Notes: generated from the letters alone by a model not told the origin. 8,266 nucleotides of DNA from SFTH01 sp963643985 (GCA_963643985.1 CAVINP010000088.1:1-8266), one strand, 5' to 3'. Positions 1 to 6,821 are shown, counted from the first letter of the stretch. A program made the numbers and translations.

Positions 1-5
1 TACCA

Positions 6-167
6 GGGATCCCCTGATTAATTCGGCGGCGAATCTGAGCGTGCCTTTTGCGCTATCCGCTTCTTGCAAAATTCTTGATTTACCTCCAGTAAACCTTCGA
101 TTTTTGCAATTGCATCTAGCACAAAATTCACTGCTCAGCTTACCACCTCATTTAATCAGTGTATCCC
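6..167. repeat. Imperfect palindromic (hairpin) repeat element, copy 1
   Basis: This stretch folds back on itself around an apex at 79-93, where TTTAC and GTAAA flank a CTCCA loop. The outermost arms, 6-21 and 152-167, pair at 14 of 16 positions. Further in, CTGAGC at about 35-40 pairs with GCTCAG at 133-138, and the TTGCAAAA segment near 64-71 pairs with TTTTTGCAA at 101-109. A 23-bp core (74-96) is repeated exactly at 4477-4499 in the same orientation. The sub-terminal AATTCG lies 61 bases left of the apex centre, as in the second copy. The right end runs into the amidase gene and contains its stop codon. It looks like a MITE- or REP-like mobile hairpin and could also act as a 3' transcript hairpin. 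No family name is assigned. Confidence 0.8.
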
Positions 168-3100
168 CAGATAACCGGACGGTCACGGCCCATGTAGTCA
201 CAGATGCCGTTGACCATTGCGCGGACGATGGTCTGCTGGTATTCGGGGCTGTTGAGCAGCCTGTCCTCGCGCGAGTTGGAGATAAAGCCCATCTCGACCA
301 GTATGCAGGGCACGGTCGACCAGTTGTTGCCGGTGAATTCATCGTTTACGCCGATGCCGCGCCTGTGGGCACCGGTCGCACTGATCATGCTGTCCATGAG
401 CAGCTCGGCCGCACGAAGCGACTCCGGGGGCTGTCCCCAGGTTTTGGAGACGATCATGCTGATGCCGTGCGGCGTGCCGTTGTGCCAGCCGTTGCAGTGC
501 AGGCGCAGCACCAGATCCGCACCGAAGGCGTTCATCATCTTGGCACGCTCCTGGTTGGAGATGTCGACATCGTGCGTCGTGCGCGTCATTTTGACTTCTG
601 CACCCAGTGACTCAAGCGCATCGCGCAGCTGCAGGCCGATTTCAAGGTTGGTCACATACTCCGGTATTTTCGTGGAGGTTCCGCTGGGACAGCCGGCTAC
701 TTTGGCCTTTCTGCGGCCGCCCGTGGGCTTGCTGCTTTCCCGGGCACTGTTGGCGTGGCGCTGATGCCCGGGGTCAATGCCGATCTTCACGCCCTCGAGC
801 AGTCCGCTCACGTGCACGTCACAGCTCTCACTGAAGCGGCCGTCGTAGGTGGTTACGGTGATGATGCAGTCGCCGAGCTTCAGGGGCGTCATCTCGCCGC
901 TGAGTACGTCCACGCGGACGATTTCGGGATCGGAGGAGGAGTAGCGCAGCGTGCCGGCATCCTCCGGCTCGGGATGCGCATCCATCGTGACGGAGCAGTC
1001 CTTGCCGAGCACCAGCGTCAACTGCTTTTGGGAGAGCACAAGTCCCTGCGGAGCGGCCACCACGTGCAGCGTGCACTGTGCCGTCAGACCGCTTGCCGAA
1101 GTGGCGGTGAGCGTTGTATCGCCGACTGCCAGACCCGTGACCATGTTTCCGTTTACGGACGCATATGTTCCGGCCGTCACTGAGAATGCATAACTTTCCG
1201 CGCCCTGCGTGAATTGCGCGGGAATACTGACGCAGTCGCCCACGGCAATGCTGTAGGCCTCCTGTGCAAAGTGCATCTCCTTAGGCGTCTCGCCGACGGT
1301 CAGCACGCAGTTTGCCTTGTGTCCGTTATAACCGGTGGCGGTGAGCGTGACCGTGCCGCAGCTGACAAAGCACACCTCGCCGTCTGCACCGACGGTGGCA
1401 ATGCCCGTGTCCGAACTCTCGAAGCTGACACTGCCGCCCTCGTTTTCATTCGGGAAGAGCACGCCCAGTGTGAAGCCCTTTTCACTCAGGCTGTAGGCGG
1501 CATTCTCGGGGACAACGCGCAGCCAGGCGGGTGCATTCAGCACATCGATATGGCTCGTGGCGCTTAAATTGTTTTGCGTGTACACGGTGATGTTTGCGCT
1601 GCCGACGCCGCAGGTCTGCACCAAACCCTTGCTGTCAACGCTTGCCACATCGGTGTTGTCGCTCTCATAGCGCAGCAGGCTGCCCTGACCCGCGGGCATG
1701 GCGGCCTTCAGTTGCAGGGATTCGCCGCAGCCGACGCGGGACTTGTCGGGGCTCAGGGTTATTTCGGTGGGCAGAGCCAGGCCTGTGACGGTCATAGAGG
1801 CCGTCTTTTTGTTGTAGGACGTGACGGTGATTGTCGCCGTGCCGCCGCCCACGATGCGCACGCCCAGACCGTCCTCGGTGATAACGGCAACGTTTCTGTT
1901 CGAGGAATCAAGCGTGTAGTGGCCGATCGCGCCGGTATTGAACTTGACCTCGGGATACAACTCCTCATTCATGCACAGTTCGGCGCTTGAGGGGCTGACC
2001 GTGATCGATTTGGGCGCACGCTTGACTGTGACATTGACCGTAGCGGTCTTACCGTTGTAGGTGCTCAGGGTGATCGTGCTGCTGCCGGTGCGCAGTGCGG
2101 TGATCAGGCCGCTCTCGCTGACGGAGACGAGCTTGTATTTGCTGCTCTTGTAGCCGATTTTGACATCGGCGACATTTTCACCCTGCAGTACGGGGGTCGA
2201 AAGCTGATAGGTGTCGCCGCAGGAGAGGACAAGTTCGCTCTCATCCAGCAGTATGCTCTCAGGCGCGTTTTTCACGACGATGTCGCAGGTTGCGCTCAGG
2301 CCGTTGTAGGTGGTGGCGGTGACACGGGCGCTTCCGAGACCGGCCGCAACAATTATGCCGCTTGAGGCATCGATCGTGACCACGGAGGCATCGCTGCTTT
2401 CAAAGTGTACGCCGCCCGCGCTGCCCGCCGTCAGGCTTGCCGTGAGCGTGCGGCCCTCGCCGAGGCCGAGCTCGAGCATGCCCGCGTCCAGCGTCAGAGA
2501 GGCAGGCGCGGTACAGACGGTGATGTTCTTTGTGGCCCTCTTTCTGTTGAAGGTCGTCAGCGTGATCCTGGCGGTGCCGATTGCTTTGGCCGTGATCGTG
2601 TTGCCGCTCACGGAAATAATATCGGGCTTGTCGGATACAATGCTGTAGCTGCCCGTGCTGTCCTTGGAGAACGCCGGCGTCACATCGATGCTCTCGCCCA
2701 GGCCCAGCGTAGAGCGCAGGGAAGAGAGCGAGACGGACGAGGGCGCCCGCTTGCAGCTCAGCGTAATTTCGGCAGAAACGCCGTTGTAGGTCGTGGCGGT
2801 GACAGTGACATTGCCACGCTTTTTAAAGGTCACCAGGCCCGTTGCGGACACGGTGGCATATTTGTTGTTGCTGCTTGCAAAAGTCACGGCGGCAGCTTCA
2901 CGGTCGTCAACCGACCAGGTCAGCTGAACCTTTTCGCCGTAGCCGTATACCGTGCGCCCGTCCGAGGTGGTCAGCGTCACCTTTGTCGGCGCAGGTATGA
3001 CATGTACGCGACACTCGGCACTTTGTCCGTTGTAAGCGGAAACGGTGACGATACCCTCACCTTCACACACGGCGGTGATATTGCCGCTTGCATCGACCGT

Positions 3101-4378
3101 GATGTTGCCGTTGCCGGCCGTGTAGCTGATCGCGCCCGCACTGCCCGCGTTCGGCGAGGCTTTGAGCGCGTAGGTCTCACCGACGCCCAGCGTGATGTCG
3201 CTCACGTCCGTCGTCACGGTGGTCGGCGCACTCTTCACGGTGACCGTGATGGTGGATTTCCTCCTGTTATGGGAGGTCGCGGTGATCTTTGCCTTGCCGA
3301 GGCCTACGGCGGTGATGCACGTGCCGTCGACGGTGACGACAGAGGTGTTATTGGAGGCAAAGGTGTAGCTCGCGGCGCTGCCCTTGTAGGGGGTGACGCT
3401 CAGCGTGGCCGTTTCGCCGATACCCAGCGTGGTCTTGTCAGCGGAGAGGTAGATGCGCTTGGGCGCGGGGAGGACGTTGACCGCTATCGTGCAGGCCAGA
3501 TCGCCCACGGAAATGGTGATGACGGCGCTGCCCTTGGCGACGGCCTTCAGCGTGCCGTCTGCATCGACCGAAGCCACCTTGGGCTTGGAGGAGGTATAGA
3601 CGGCAGTCTCTTCACCCGTTGCGCCCTCCGGCAGAAAATGCCAGTCGGCAACGGAGATCGTTTGCCCGACGCCGAGGGTCACGGCGCTTTCGGCGGGGAC
3701 GATACCGGTGGGCGCTAGGGTTTCCTCCAAAGCAGACGCGTCGTCGGCACTCGCTGCCACGGCCTCGTCATTGAATGCAAAGTGCGCTCCCTTTGTGCCC
3801 GCGACATCGTCCGTATAGGCATCGATCTGCATCCATTGTTCACCGAATTTGGCAGAGATCAATGCCGTGCCGTCCTCGAGGGTGACGATTGTGCATTCGA
3901 TGTCTGCGGCCTCGAGGAGCAGTTTGAGCGCATGCGCATAGCCCGCACTGTTGCCCCGGCCCTGCAGCAGTACAGCCTCGGCCGTGTCGAGCGTCTCGTC
4001 AGGCTCGGTGGTATCGATGATGTTTCCGTAGAGCCACTTGGCGCGGGCGTAGCTTTCGGAGAGCCCGGTATTATCGAGCTGCGCGATGCGATTTCCGATT
4101 TCCGCCTCGAGCGGATCGTCTTCGGTTTCGGTCTCGGCAACGACCGCGGCCTCTTCGACCGGTTTGACGGGGGGTTCAATTGTCGGCTCTACGGTGGGTT
4201 CGATTGTCGGCTCGATCGTGGGTTCGGCCGTCGGTTCCGCCGTGGGTGTTTCAATGGTTTCCGTTACGTTGTCTTGGGGGGGGGTTACATCCGAAACAAG
4301 GCTCGCGTCCTCAGCCAGCGCAAAGGACGAAAGTGCGATCAAAGCAGCGAGAAAGAGTGCAAGCAGGCGACGTGACAT
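152..4378 (-). CDS. Secreted N-acetylmuramoyl-L-alanine amidase with pseudo-transglutaminase domain and twelve BIG2 repeats
   Basis: This predicted exported cell-wall hydrolase should cleave the bond between N-acetylmuramic acid and L-alanine in peptidoglycan. The start is well fixed: AGGAGG at 4387-4392 lies 8 bases before ATG. Residues 1-22 form a signal peptide (MSRR, a hydrophobic core, then SFALA). Residues 39-73 are a Thr/Pro/Glu tether. Residues about 105-205 resemble a transglutaminase-like fold with GRGNSAGYAHA and QWMQIDAYTDD, but the Cys position is Ser144 and the His position is Thr171; only Asp186 is kept. Residues about 224-1196 hold twelve Ig-like BIG2 repeats. Residues 1197-1408 are amidase_3: IDPGH (His1205), NLE (Glu1246) and RLH (His1294) fit the zinc ligands, and VEMGF (Glu1362) the catalytic acid. 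There is no LPXTG motif or clear transmembrane anchor, so attachment may rely on the repeats. The gene stands alone after a terminator and is bracketed by two hairpin repeats. The amidase call is firm; the physiological role (cell separation, wall turnover or surface display) is inferred. Confidence 0.93.
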   Translation of the reverse strand: MSRRLLALFLAALIALSSFALAEDASLVSDVTPPQDNVTETIETPTAEPTAEPTIEPTIEPTVEPTIEPPVKPVEEAAVVAETETEDDPLEAEIGNRIAQLDNTGLSESYARAKWLYGNIIDTTEPDETLDTAEAVLLQGRGNSAGYAHALKLLLEAADIECTIVTLEDGTALISAKFGEQWMQIDAYTDDVAGTKGAHFAFNDEAVAASADDASALEETLAPTGIVPAESAVTLGVGQTISVADWHFLPEGATGEETAVYTSSKPKVASVDADGTLKAVAKGSAVITISVGDLACTIAVNVLPAPKRIYLSADKTTLGIGETATLSVTPYKGSAASYTFASNNTSVVTVDGTCITAVGLGKAKITATSHNRRKSTITVTVKSAPTTVTTDVSDITLGVGETYALKASPNAGSAGAISYTAGNGNITVDASGNITAVCEGEGIVTVSAYNGQSAECRVHVIPAPTKVTLTTSDGRTVYGYGEKVQLTWSVDDREAAAVTFASSNNKYATVSATGLVTFKKRGNVTVTATTYNGVSAEITLSCKRAPSSVSLSSLRSTLGLGESIDVTPAFSKDSTGSYSIVSDKPDIISVSGNTITAKAIGTARITLTTFNRKRATKNITVCTAPASLTLDAGMLELGLGEGRTLTASLTAGSAGGVHFESSDASVVTIDASSGIIVAAGLGSARVTATTYNGLSATCDIVVKNAPESILLDESELVLSCGDTYQLSTPVLQGENVADVKIGYKSSKYKLVSVSESGLITALRTGSSTITLSTYNGKTATVNVTVKRAPKSITVSPSSAELCMNEELYPEVKFNTGAIGHYTLDSSNRNVAVITEDGLGVRIVGGGTATITVTSYNKKTASMTVTGLALPTEITLSPDKSRVGCGESLQLKAAMPAGQGSLLRYESDNTDVASVDSKGLVQTCGVGSANITVYTQNNLSATSHIDVLNAPAWLRVVPENAAYSLSEKGFTLGVLFPNENEGGSVSFESSDTGIATVGADGEVCFVSCGTVTLTATGYNGHKANCVLTVGETPKEMHFAQEAYSIAVGDCVSIPAQFTQGAESYAFSVTAGTYASVNGNMVTGLAVGDTTLTATSASGLTAQCTLHVVAAPQGLVLSQKQLTLVLGKDCSVTMDAHPEPEDAGTLRYSSSDPEIVRVDVLSGEMTPLKLGDCIITVTTYDGRFSESCDVHVSGLLEGVKIGIDPGHQRHANSARESSKPTGGRRKAKVAGCPSGTSTKIPEYVTNLEIGLQLRDALESLGAEVKMTRTTHDVDISNQERAKMMNAFGADLVLRLHCNGWHNGTPHGISMIVSKTWGQPPESLRAAELLMDSMISATGAHRRGIGVNDEFTGNNWSTVPCILVEMGFISNSREDRLLNSPEYQQTIVRAMVNGICDYMGRDRPVIWGYTD
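791..3709 (-). repeat. Twelve tandem BIG2 Ig-like domain repeats inside the amidase
   Basis: About 970 residues divide into twelve units of roughly 78-86 residues. Each begins with a short strand after an alanine-proline hinge (for example APTTVTT, APSSVSL, APESILL, APKSITV). A LGVGET/LGLGES-type turn follows, then a SSDxSVVTVD-type strand with a central G, a GxAxITxTTYNG-type strand and a closing xVxV strand. This is the standard pattern of bacterial Ig-like group 2 domains. The units are clearly diverged at DNA level, so this is an old protein repeat rather than a recent DNA duplication. The likely role is a rigid stalk or wall-binding region that places the C-terminal amidase away from the N-terminal domain. 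Boundaries are approximate. Confidence 0.88.
4175..4246 (-). repeat. Six 12-bp units encoding a Pro-Thr-x-Glu tether
   Basis: Residues 45-68 of the amidase are six consecutive four-residue units of the form PT(A/I/V)E, encoded by six 12-bp units that are similar to each other at DNA level. They are followed by a related proline-rich segment (PPVKP). The tract lies between the signal peptide and the pseudo-transglutaminase domain and probably forms an extended, wall-spanning linker. Short in-frame tandem units of this kind can change in number between strains without breaking the reading frame. Confidence 0.8.
4276..4284 (-). repeat. C9 homopolymer in the amidase coding sequence
   Basis: Nine consecutive C residues on the coding strand span the Thr-Pro-Pro-Gln codons (residues 32-35), about ten codons after the predicted signal peptide. 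Loss of one C brings TAA into frame four codons after the tract (AAG ACA ACG TAA). Gain of one C brings a TGA into frame about nine codons on. Either change truncates the protein shortly after export. The tract is therefore a candidate slippage switch; this role is inferred from its length and position. Confidence 0.85.
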
Positions 4379-4407
4379 TTACAAGACCTCCTGACGGTGG
4401 ATGGAAT

Positions 4408-4571
4408 TAGAGCGTGTTTCTAAATTCGCCACGATGCATTTTCGGCGTCTTTGCCTGCATTTCTGCGTTGATTTCCCTTGATTTACCTCCAGTAAACCTG
4501 CGGAAAATCGCCTTGAACTGCAAGCAAATCCACTCGAAACTGCACATGTCTCATTTTAGAAACACACTCTA
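4408..4571. repeat. Imperfect palindromic (hairpin) repeat element, copy 2
   Basis: The terminal inverted repeats 4408-4424 and 4555-4571 match at 16 of 17 positions (TAGAG[C/T]GTGTTTCTAAA). The arms continue to pair inward with a single one-base offset, for example TTTGCCTGCA near 4450-4459 against TGCAAGCAAA near 4519-4528. They meet at an apex, 4482-4496, with TTTAC/GTAAA around CTCCA. The 23-bp core 4477-4499 is identical to 74-96. The element lies between the terminator of the upstream cluster and the amidase start, its inner end 29 bases before the ATG, so it fills the region where the amidase promoter or leader should be. It has the form of a non-coding, MITE-like hairpin with no ORF. 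Confidence 0.85.
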
Positions 4572-4594
4572 GTGACTGAGGGCTTTTCTTTCGC

Positions 4595-4640
4595 AAAAAA
4601 CGGCAGCATGCATTCCGCTTCGGGACGGTCTGTATGCTGC
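4595..4640 (-). terminator. Probable intrinsic terminator after the HPr-like gene
   Basis: On the minus strand, 11 bases past the stop of the HPr-like gene, GCAGCAT (4640-4634) pairs with ATGCTGC (4609-4603). The 24-base loop can form a small inner CCG/CGG stem. The stem is followed by CG and a run of six T (4600-4595). This fits a Rho-independent terminator ending the MBOAT-murB-whiA-HPr cluster and separating it from the amidase gene. The loop is longer than usual. Confidence 0.72.
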
Positions 4641-4650
4641 TGTATGCGCA

Positions 4651-4908
4651 TCATTCACCCTGCGAGAGCAGGTCGCATATTGCCCGGGCGGCACGCTGTT
4701 CATCCTCGCCCTCGGCCGTGACGGATACGTTTGCACCGCGGCGCAGATCCATGGCCAGTATGCCGATCAGCGAATCGATGCAGAACCGACCGCCACCGTT
4801 ATCGAGATATATATCCGATGCATAGGTCGACGCCTGATGGGCCAATCGTGCCGCGAAATCCGGCGTCACTGCGGCGCAGGCGGAAAACACGGTCTCCAAT
4901 TTCGTCAT
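4651..4908 (-). CDS. HPr/Crh-like protein lacking the active-site histidine
   Basis: At 85 residues this matches the length of the HPr phosphocarrier family. The second half is typical: SDIYLDNGGGRFCIDSLIG, then GANVSVTAEGEDEQRA. Aligned without gaps to Bacillus subtilis HPr (recalled from memory), Tyr29 and Ser46 coincide, but His15 is Thr15, Arg17 is Asp17 and Pro18 is Phe18. The protein should therefore be unable to accept phosphate from enzyme I, but it keeps the serine that HPr kinase modifies in HPr and Crh. Crh of Bacillus also lacks His15 (it has Gln) and is encoded just after whiA, as here. A regulatory, Crh-like role is therefore more likely than sugar transport. The start is supported by a near-perfect ribosome binding site, TAAGGAGGTG (4916-4925), with AGGAGG 9 bases from ATG. 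The gene lies 27 bases after whiA and is the last of the cluster. Confidence 0.85.
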   Translation of the reverse strand: MTKLETVFSACAAVTPDFAARLAHQASTYASDIYLDNGGGRFCIDSLIGILAMDLRRGANVSVTAEGEDEQRAARAICDLLSQGE

Positions 4909-4935
4909 GCAAGCTCACCTCCTTATTATTCATAA

Positions 4936-5898
4936 TTATAATTCTGTTTCTTCACCGCTCCTGAGTTTTTGAGCGATCCCGGATATCCGCTTCAGCCGCG
5001 CATTCACGCCTGACTTGCCGATGGGTGGCGTGAGCATATCGCCCAGCCCGGCCAGCGGCGTGGCCGCATTGTTTATCCTCGCCTCGGCCACATCGCGCAG
5101 CGTCTTGGGCAGTTTGTCCAGACCGAGCTGCTCGTCGATGTAGCGTATGTCTTCGATCTGGCGCAGGGCCGTCTCCATGGCGCGGTTGATATTGGAATTA
5201 TCGCAGTTCAGCTGACGGTTGACGCGATTGCTGACGCCCTTCTTGATGCGGACGTTTTCCAGGTTCAGCACGGACTGGCCGGCCCCCATCAGCGTGAGCA
5301 TATCGCAGACATCGTCGCTCTTCTTTAAGTATACCACATATTTTGCTTTTCTGCACGCTTTTTTTGCAATTATTTCATAATAATTCAGATTTTTTATAAC
5401 GTAATCGGCGAATTCCTCGCTCGGCGCGGCAATTTCGATGTGGTATTCCAGTTCCGGGTTGGACATGCCGCCGCAGATCATGAAGGCACTCTTGACGAAG
5501 GAGCGCTTGCAGCAGGCGTAGTTTGTGATTTCATCCGTAGGTACGCTGCGAAGGCCGAAGGGTTCCTCAGGATCGTAGAGCGCGGTTTCGCCGATCAGCA
5601 TCACCGAGCTTTCCTCCGGTATGACCAGCTGGTAGCGCGTCGCGCCACCCAGGGAATTGCTTCTGAGCGTGCGTATCTGCGCACTGACGCCGAAGTGCCG
5701 CTTGAGCAGCTGGAAATAGTGGCGCACCACGGCGGCCTCCGTGGCCGTGATGGTCAACAAATAGCTGCCCGCACCGCCGAAGCGGTAGGAGATGCCGCCG
5801 CAGGCCAGCAGCGCCGCCGCCAGTTCCGCCCGCGCACAGCATTTCTCCATACAAAGCTCGCGTGCCATTTCGGCACGCGCGTTTGATGCAAATGACAT
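4936..5898 (-). CDS. whiA: DNA-binding protein WhiA
   Basis: WhiA is a conserved Gram-positive regulator. It controls sporulation and division genes in Streptomyces and affects division and chromosome segregation in Bacillus. The 320-residue length is normal. The N-terminus (MSFASNARAEMARE) is the usual family start. Residues about 127-156 carry the degenerate LAGLIDADG-like core (CCKRSFVKSAFMICGG, EYHIEI), without the acidic residues of an active homing endonuclease. YLKKSDDVCDMLTLMGA follows at 190-206, then NRVNRQLNCDNSN at 224-236. The C-terminal helix-turn-helix is at about 263-312 (LPKTLRDVAEAR, then PPIGKSGVNARLKRI). The ribosome binding site GGAGAGG (5905-5911) lies within the last codons of murB, and only one base separates the two genes, so they are very probably co-translated from one message. 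The rapZ and glmR (yvcK) genes that often precede whiA in Firmicutes are absent here. Confidence 0.95.
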   Translation of the reverse strand: MSFASNARAEMARELCMEKCCARAELAAALLACGGISYRFGGAGSYLLTITATEAAVVRHYFQLLKRHFGVSAQIRTLRSNSLGGATRYQLVIPEESSVMLIGETALYDPEEPFGLRSVPTDEITNYACCKRSFVKSAFMICGGMSNPELEYHIEIAAPSEEFADYVIKNLNYYEIIAKKACRKAKYVVYLKKSDDVCDMLTLMGAGQSVLNLENVRIKKGVSNRVNRQLNCDNSNINRAMETALRQIEDIRYIDEQLGLDKLPKTLRDVAEARINNAATPLAGLGDMLTPPIGKSGVNARLKRISGIAQKLRSGEETEL

Positions 5899-5899
5899 T

Positions 5900-6802
5900 T
5901 TAATCCTCTCCCACGATGCGAACCTCCGGCTCCAGCGTCACGCCCGTCTCATCGAGCACCCGCTGCCGGACCAGATCGATCAGATCAAGTATATCACGGG
6001 CACTTGCGCCGCCCGTATTGACGATGAAGCCCGCGTGTTTTTCGCTCACCTGTGCGCCGCCCACACGCGTGCCCTTGAGATTGCAGCCCTCGATGAGCGC
6101 TCCCGCAAAGTGGCCTTGGGGACGCTTGAAGGTCGAGCCTGCGCTGGGCAGATTCAGCGGCTGCTTTTCGCGCCTGCGTGCGTTGAGATCCTTCATGCGT
6201 GCCAGTATCGCTTCGGGATCGTCCTTTTTAAGGGCGAATTCGGCAGAGACCACGATGCCGCCCGTGCGCAGCGGCAGCGTATCGCGGTAGGACATCTGCA
6301 TATCCGCATTGCCGAGGGTGCGCATTTGGCCGTCCATGAACACGTCGGCGCTTACCAGCACGTCCGAGAGCTGCCCACCGTAGGCCCCCGCGTTCATCGC
6401 GCAGCCACCGCCCAGCGTGCCCGGTATGCCGCTTGCAAACTCCAGCCCGGCAAGGCCTGCCGCCTGCGCCGCTGCGGATACACGCGAGAGCATCGCACCC
6501 GCCTGTGCCCGGAGATGTGTGCCGTGCACGCTGATTTCGGACATATCCTCTCCCAGCACGATCACCAGAGAGCGCACGCCGCCGTCCCGCACGAGCAGGT
6601 TGGAGCCGTTGCCGATGACCAGCACATCCGTATTGTGCTGCTTCGCTGTCGCCATGGCCCGCATCAGCTCATCCGCATTTCTGGGGAAGAACATCAGGTC
6701 GGCGGGGCCACCCACACGAAAGGTGGTGTGGCGGCTCATGGGTTCATTGACTTTAACGCGCCCCGGTGCAAGGGACGTGAGGACGCTAAGCATATCCTGC
6801 AT
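5900..6802 (-). CDS. murB: UDP-N-acetylenolpyruvoylglucosamine reductase MurB
   Basis: This cytoplasmic FAD enzyme uses NADPH to reduce UDP-GlcNAc-enolpyruvate to UDP-MurNAc, the second committed step of peptidoglycan precursor synthesis. The 300-residue length fits the shorter type II MurB found in Gram-positives. FAD-binding motifs are visible: TTFRVGGPADL at 26-36, VIGNGSNLLVRDGG at 62-75 and GIPGTLGGGCAMNAGAYGG at 125-143. Probable active-site residues are Arg173 in SYRDT, Ser223 in PSAGSTFKRP and Glu293 in LEPEVRI. The RREKQP segment at 210-215 and the VGGAQVSEKHAGFIVN segment at 247-262 are also typical. The start has GGGAGAG (6812-6818) 9 bases upstream, in the 19-base gap after the MBOAT gene. 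The gene is complete and no key residue is missing. Confidence 0.97.
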   Translation of the reverse strand: MQDMLSVLTSLAPGRVKVNEPMSRHTTFRVGGPADLMFFPRNADELMRAMATAKQHNTDVLVIGNGSNLLVRDGGVRSLVIVLGEDMSEISVHGTHLRAQAGAMLSRVSAAAQAAGLAGLEFASGIPGTLGGGCAMNAGAYGGQLSDVLVSADVFMDGQMRTLGNADMQMSYRDTLPLRTGGIVVSAEFALKKDDPEAILARMKDLNARRREKQPLNLPSAGSTFKRPQGHFAGALIEGCNLKGTRVGGAQVSEKHAGFIVNTGGASARDILDLIDLVRQRVLDETGVTLEPEVRIVGED

Positions 6803-6821
6803 GGTTGTATTCTCTCCCGGA

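Noticed and set aside
7..14. GGGATCCC palindrome near the left edge as an operator or cloning scar
   Set aside because: It falls in the outer arm of the hairpin element and pairs with 159-166, so it is explained as part of that repeat.
791..3709. Regular spacing of similar segments that might suggest a CRISPR array or DNA satellite
   Set aside because: The period is about 240 bp and the units are conserved only as protein (BIG2 domains), not as identical DNA repeats with spacers.
2405..3718. Long plus-strand open frame of 437 codons opposite the amidase
   Set aside because: It lies wholly antisense to the BIG2 repeats, is unusually rich in Arg, Gly, His and Asp, has no recognisable domain or good ribosome binding site, and is explained by the codon bias of the GC-rich gene on the other strand.
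74..4499. Amidase gene as an excisable cassette between direct 23-bp repeats
   Set aside because: The repeats are the apices of separate hairpin elements. There is no recombinase in the window and no sign of an attachment-site structure, so a cassette reading is unsupported.
4572..4602. Possible sigma-A promoter TTGCGA ... TAGAGT on the minus strand
   Set aside because: Each hexamer matches the consensus only partly and the spacer is 19 bases. Its -35 box also overlaps the terminator's T-run, so it is too weak to list as a feature.
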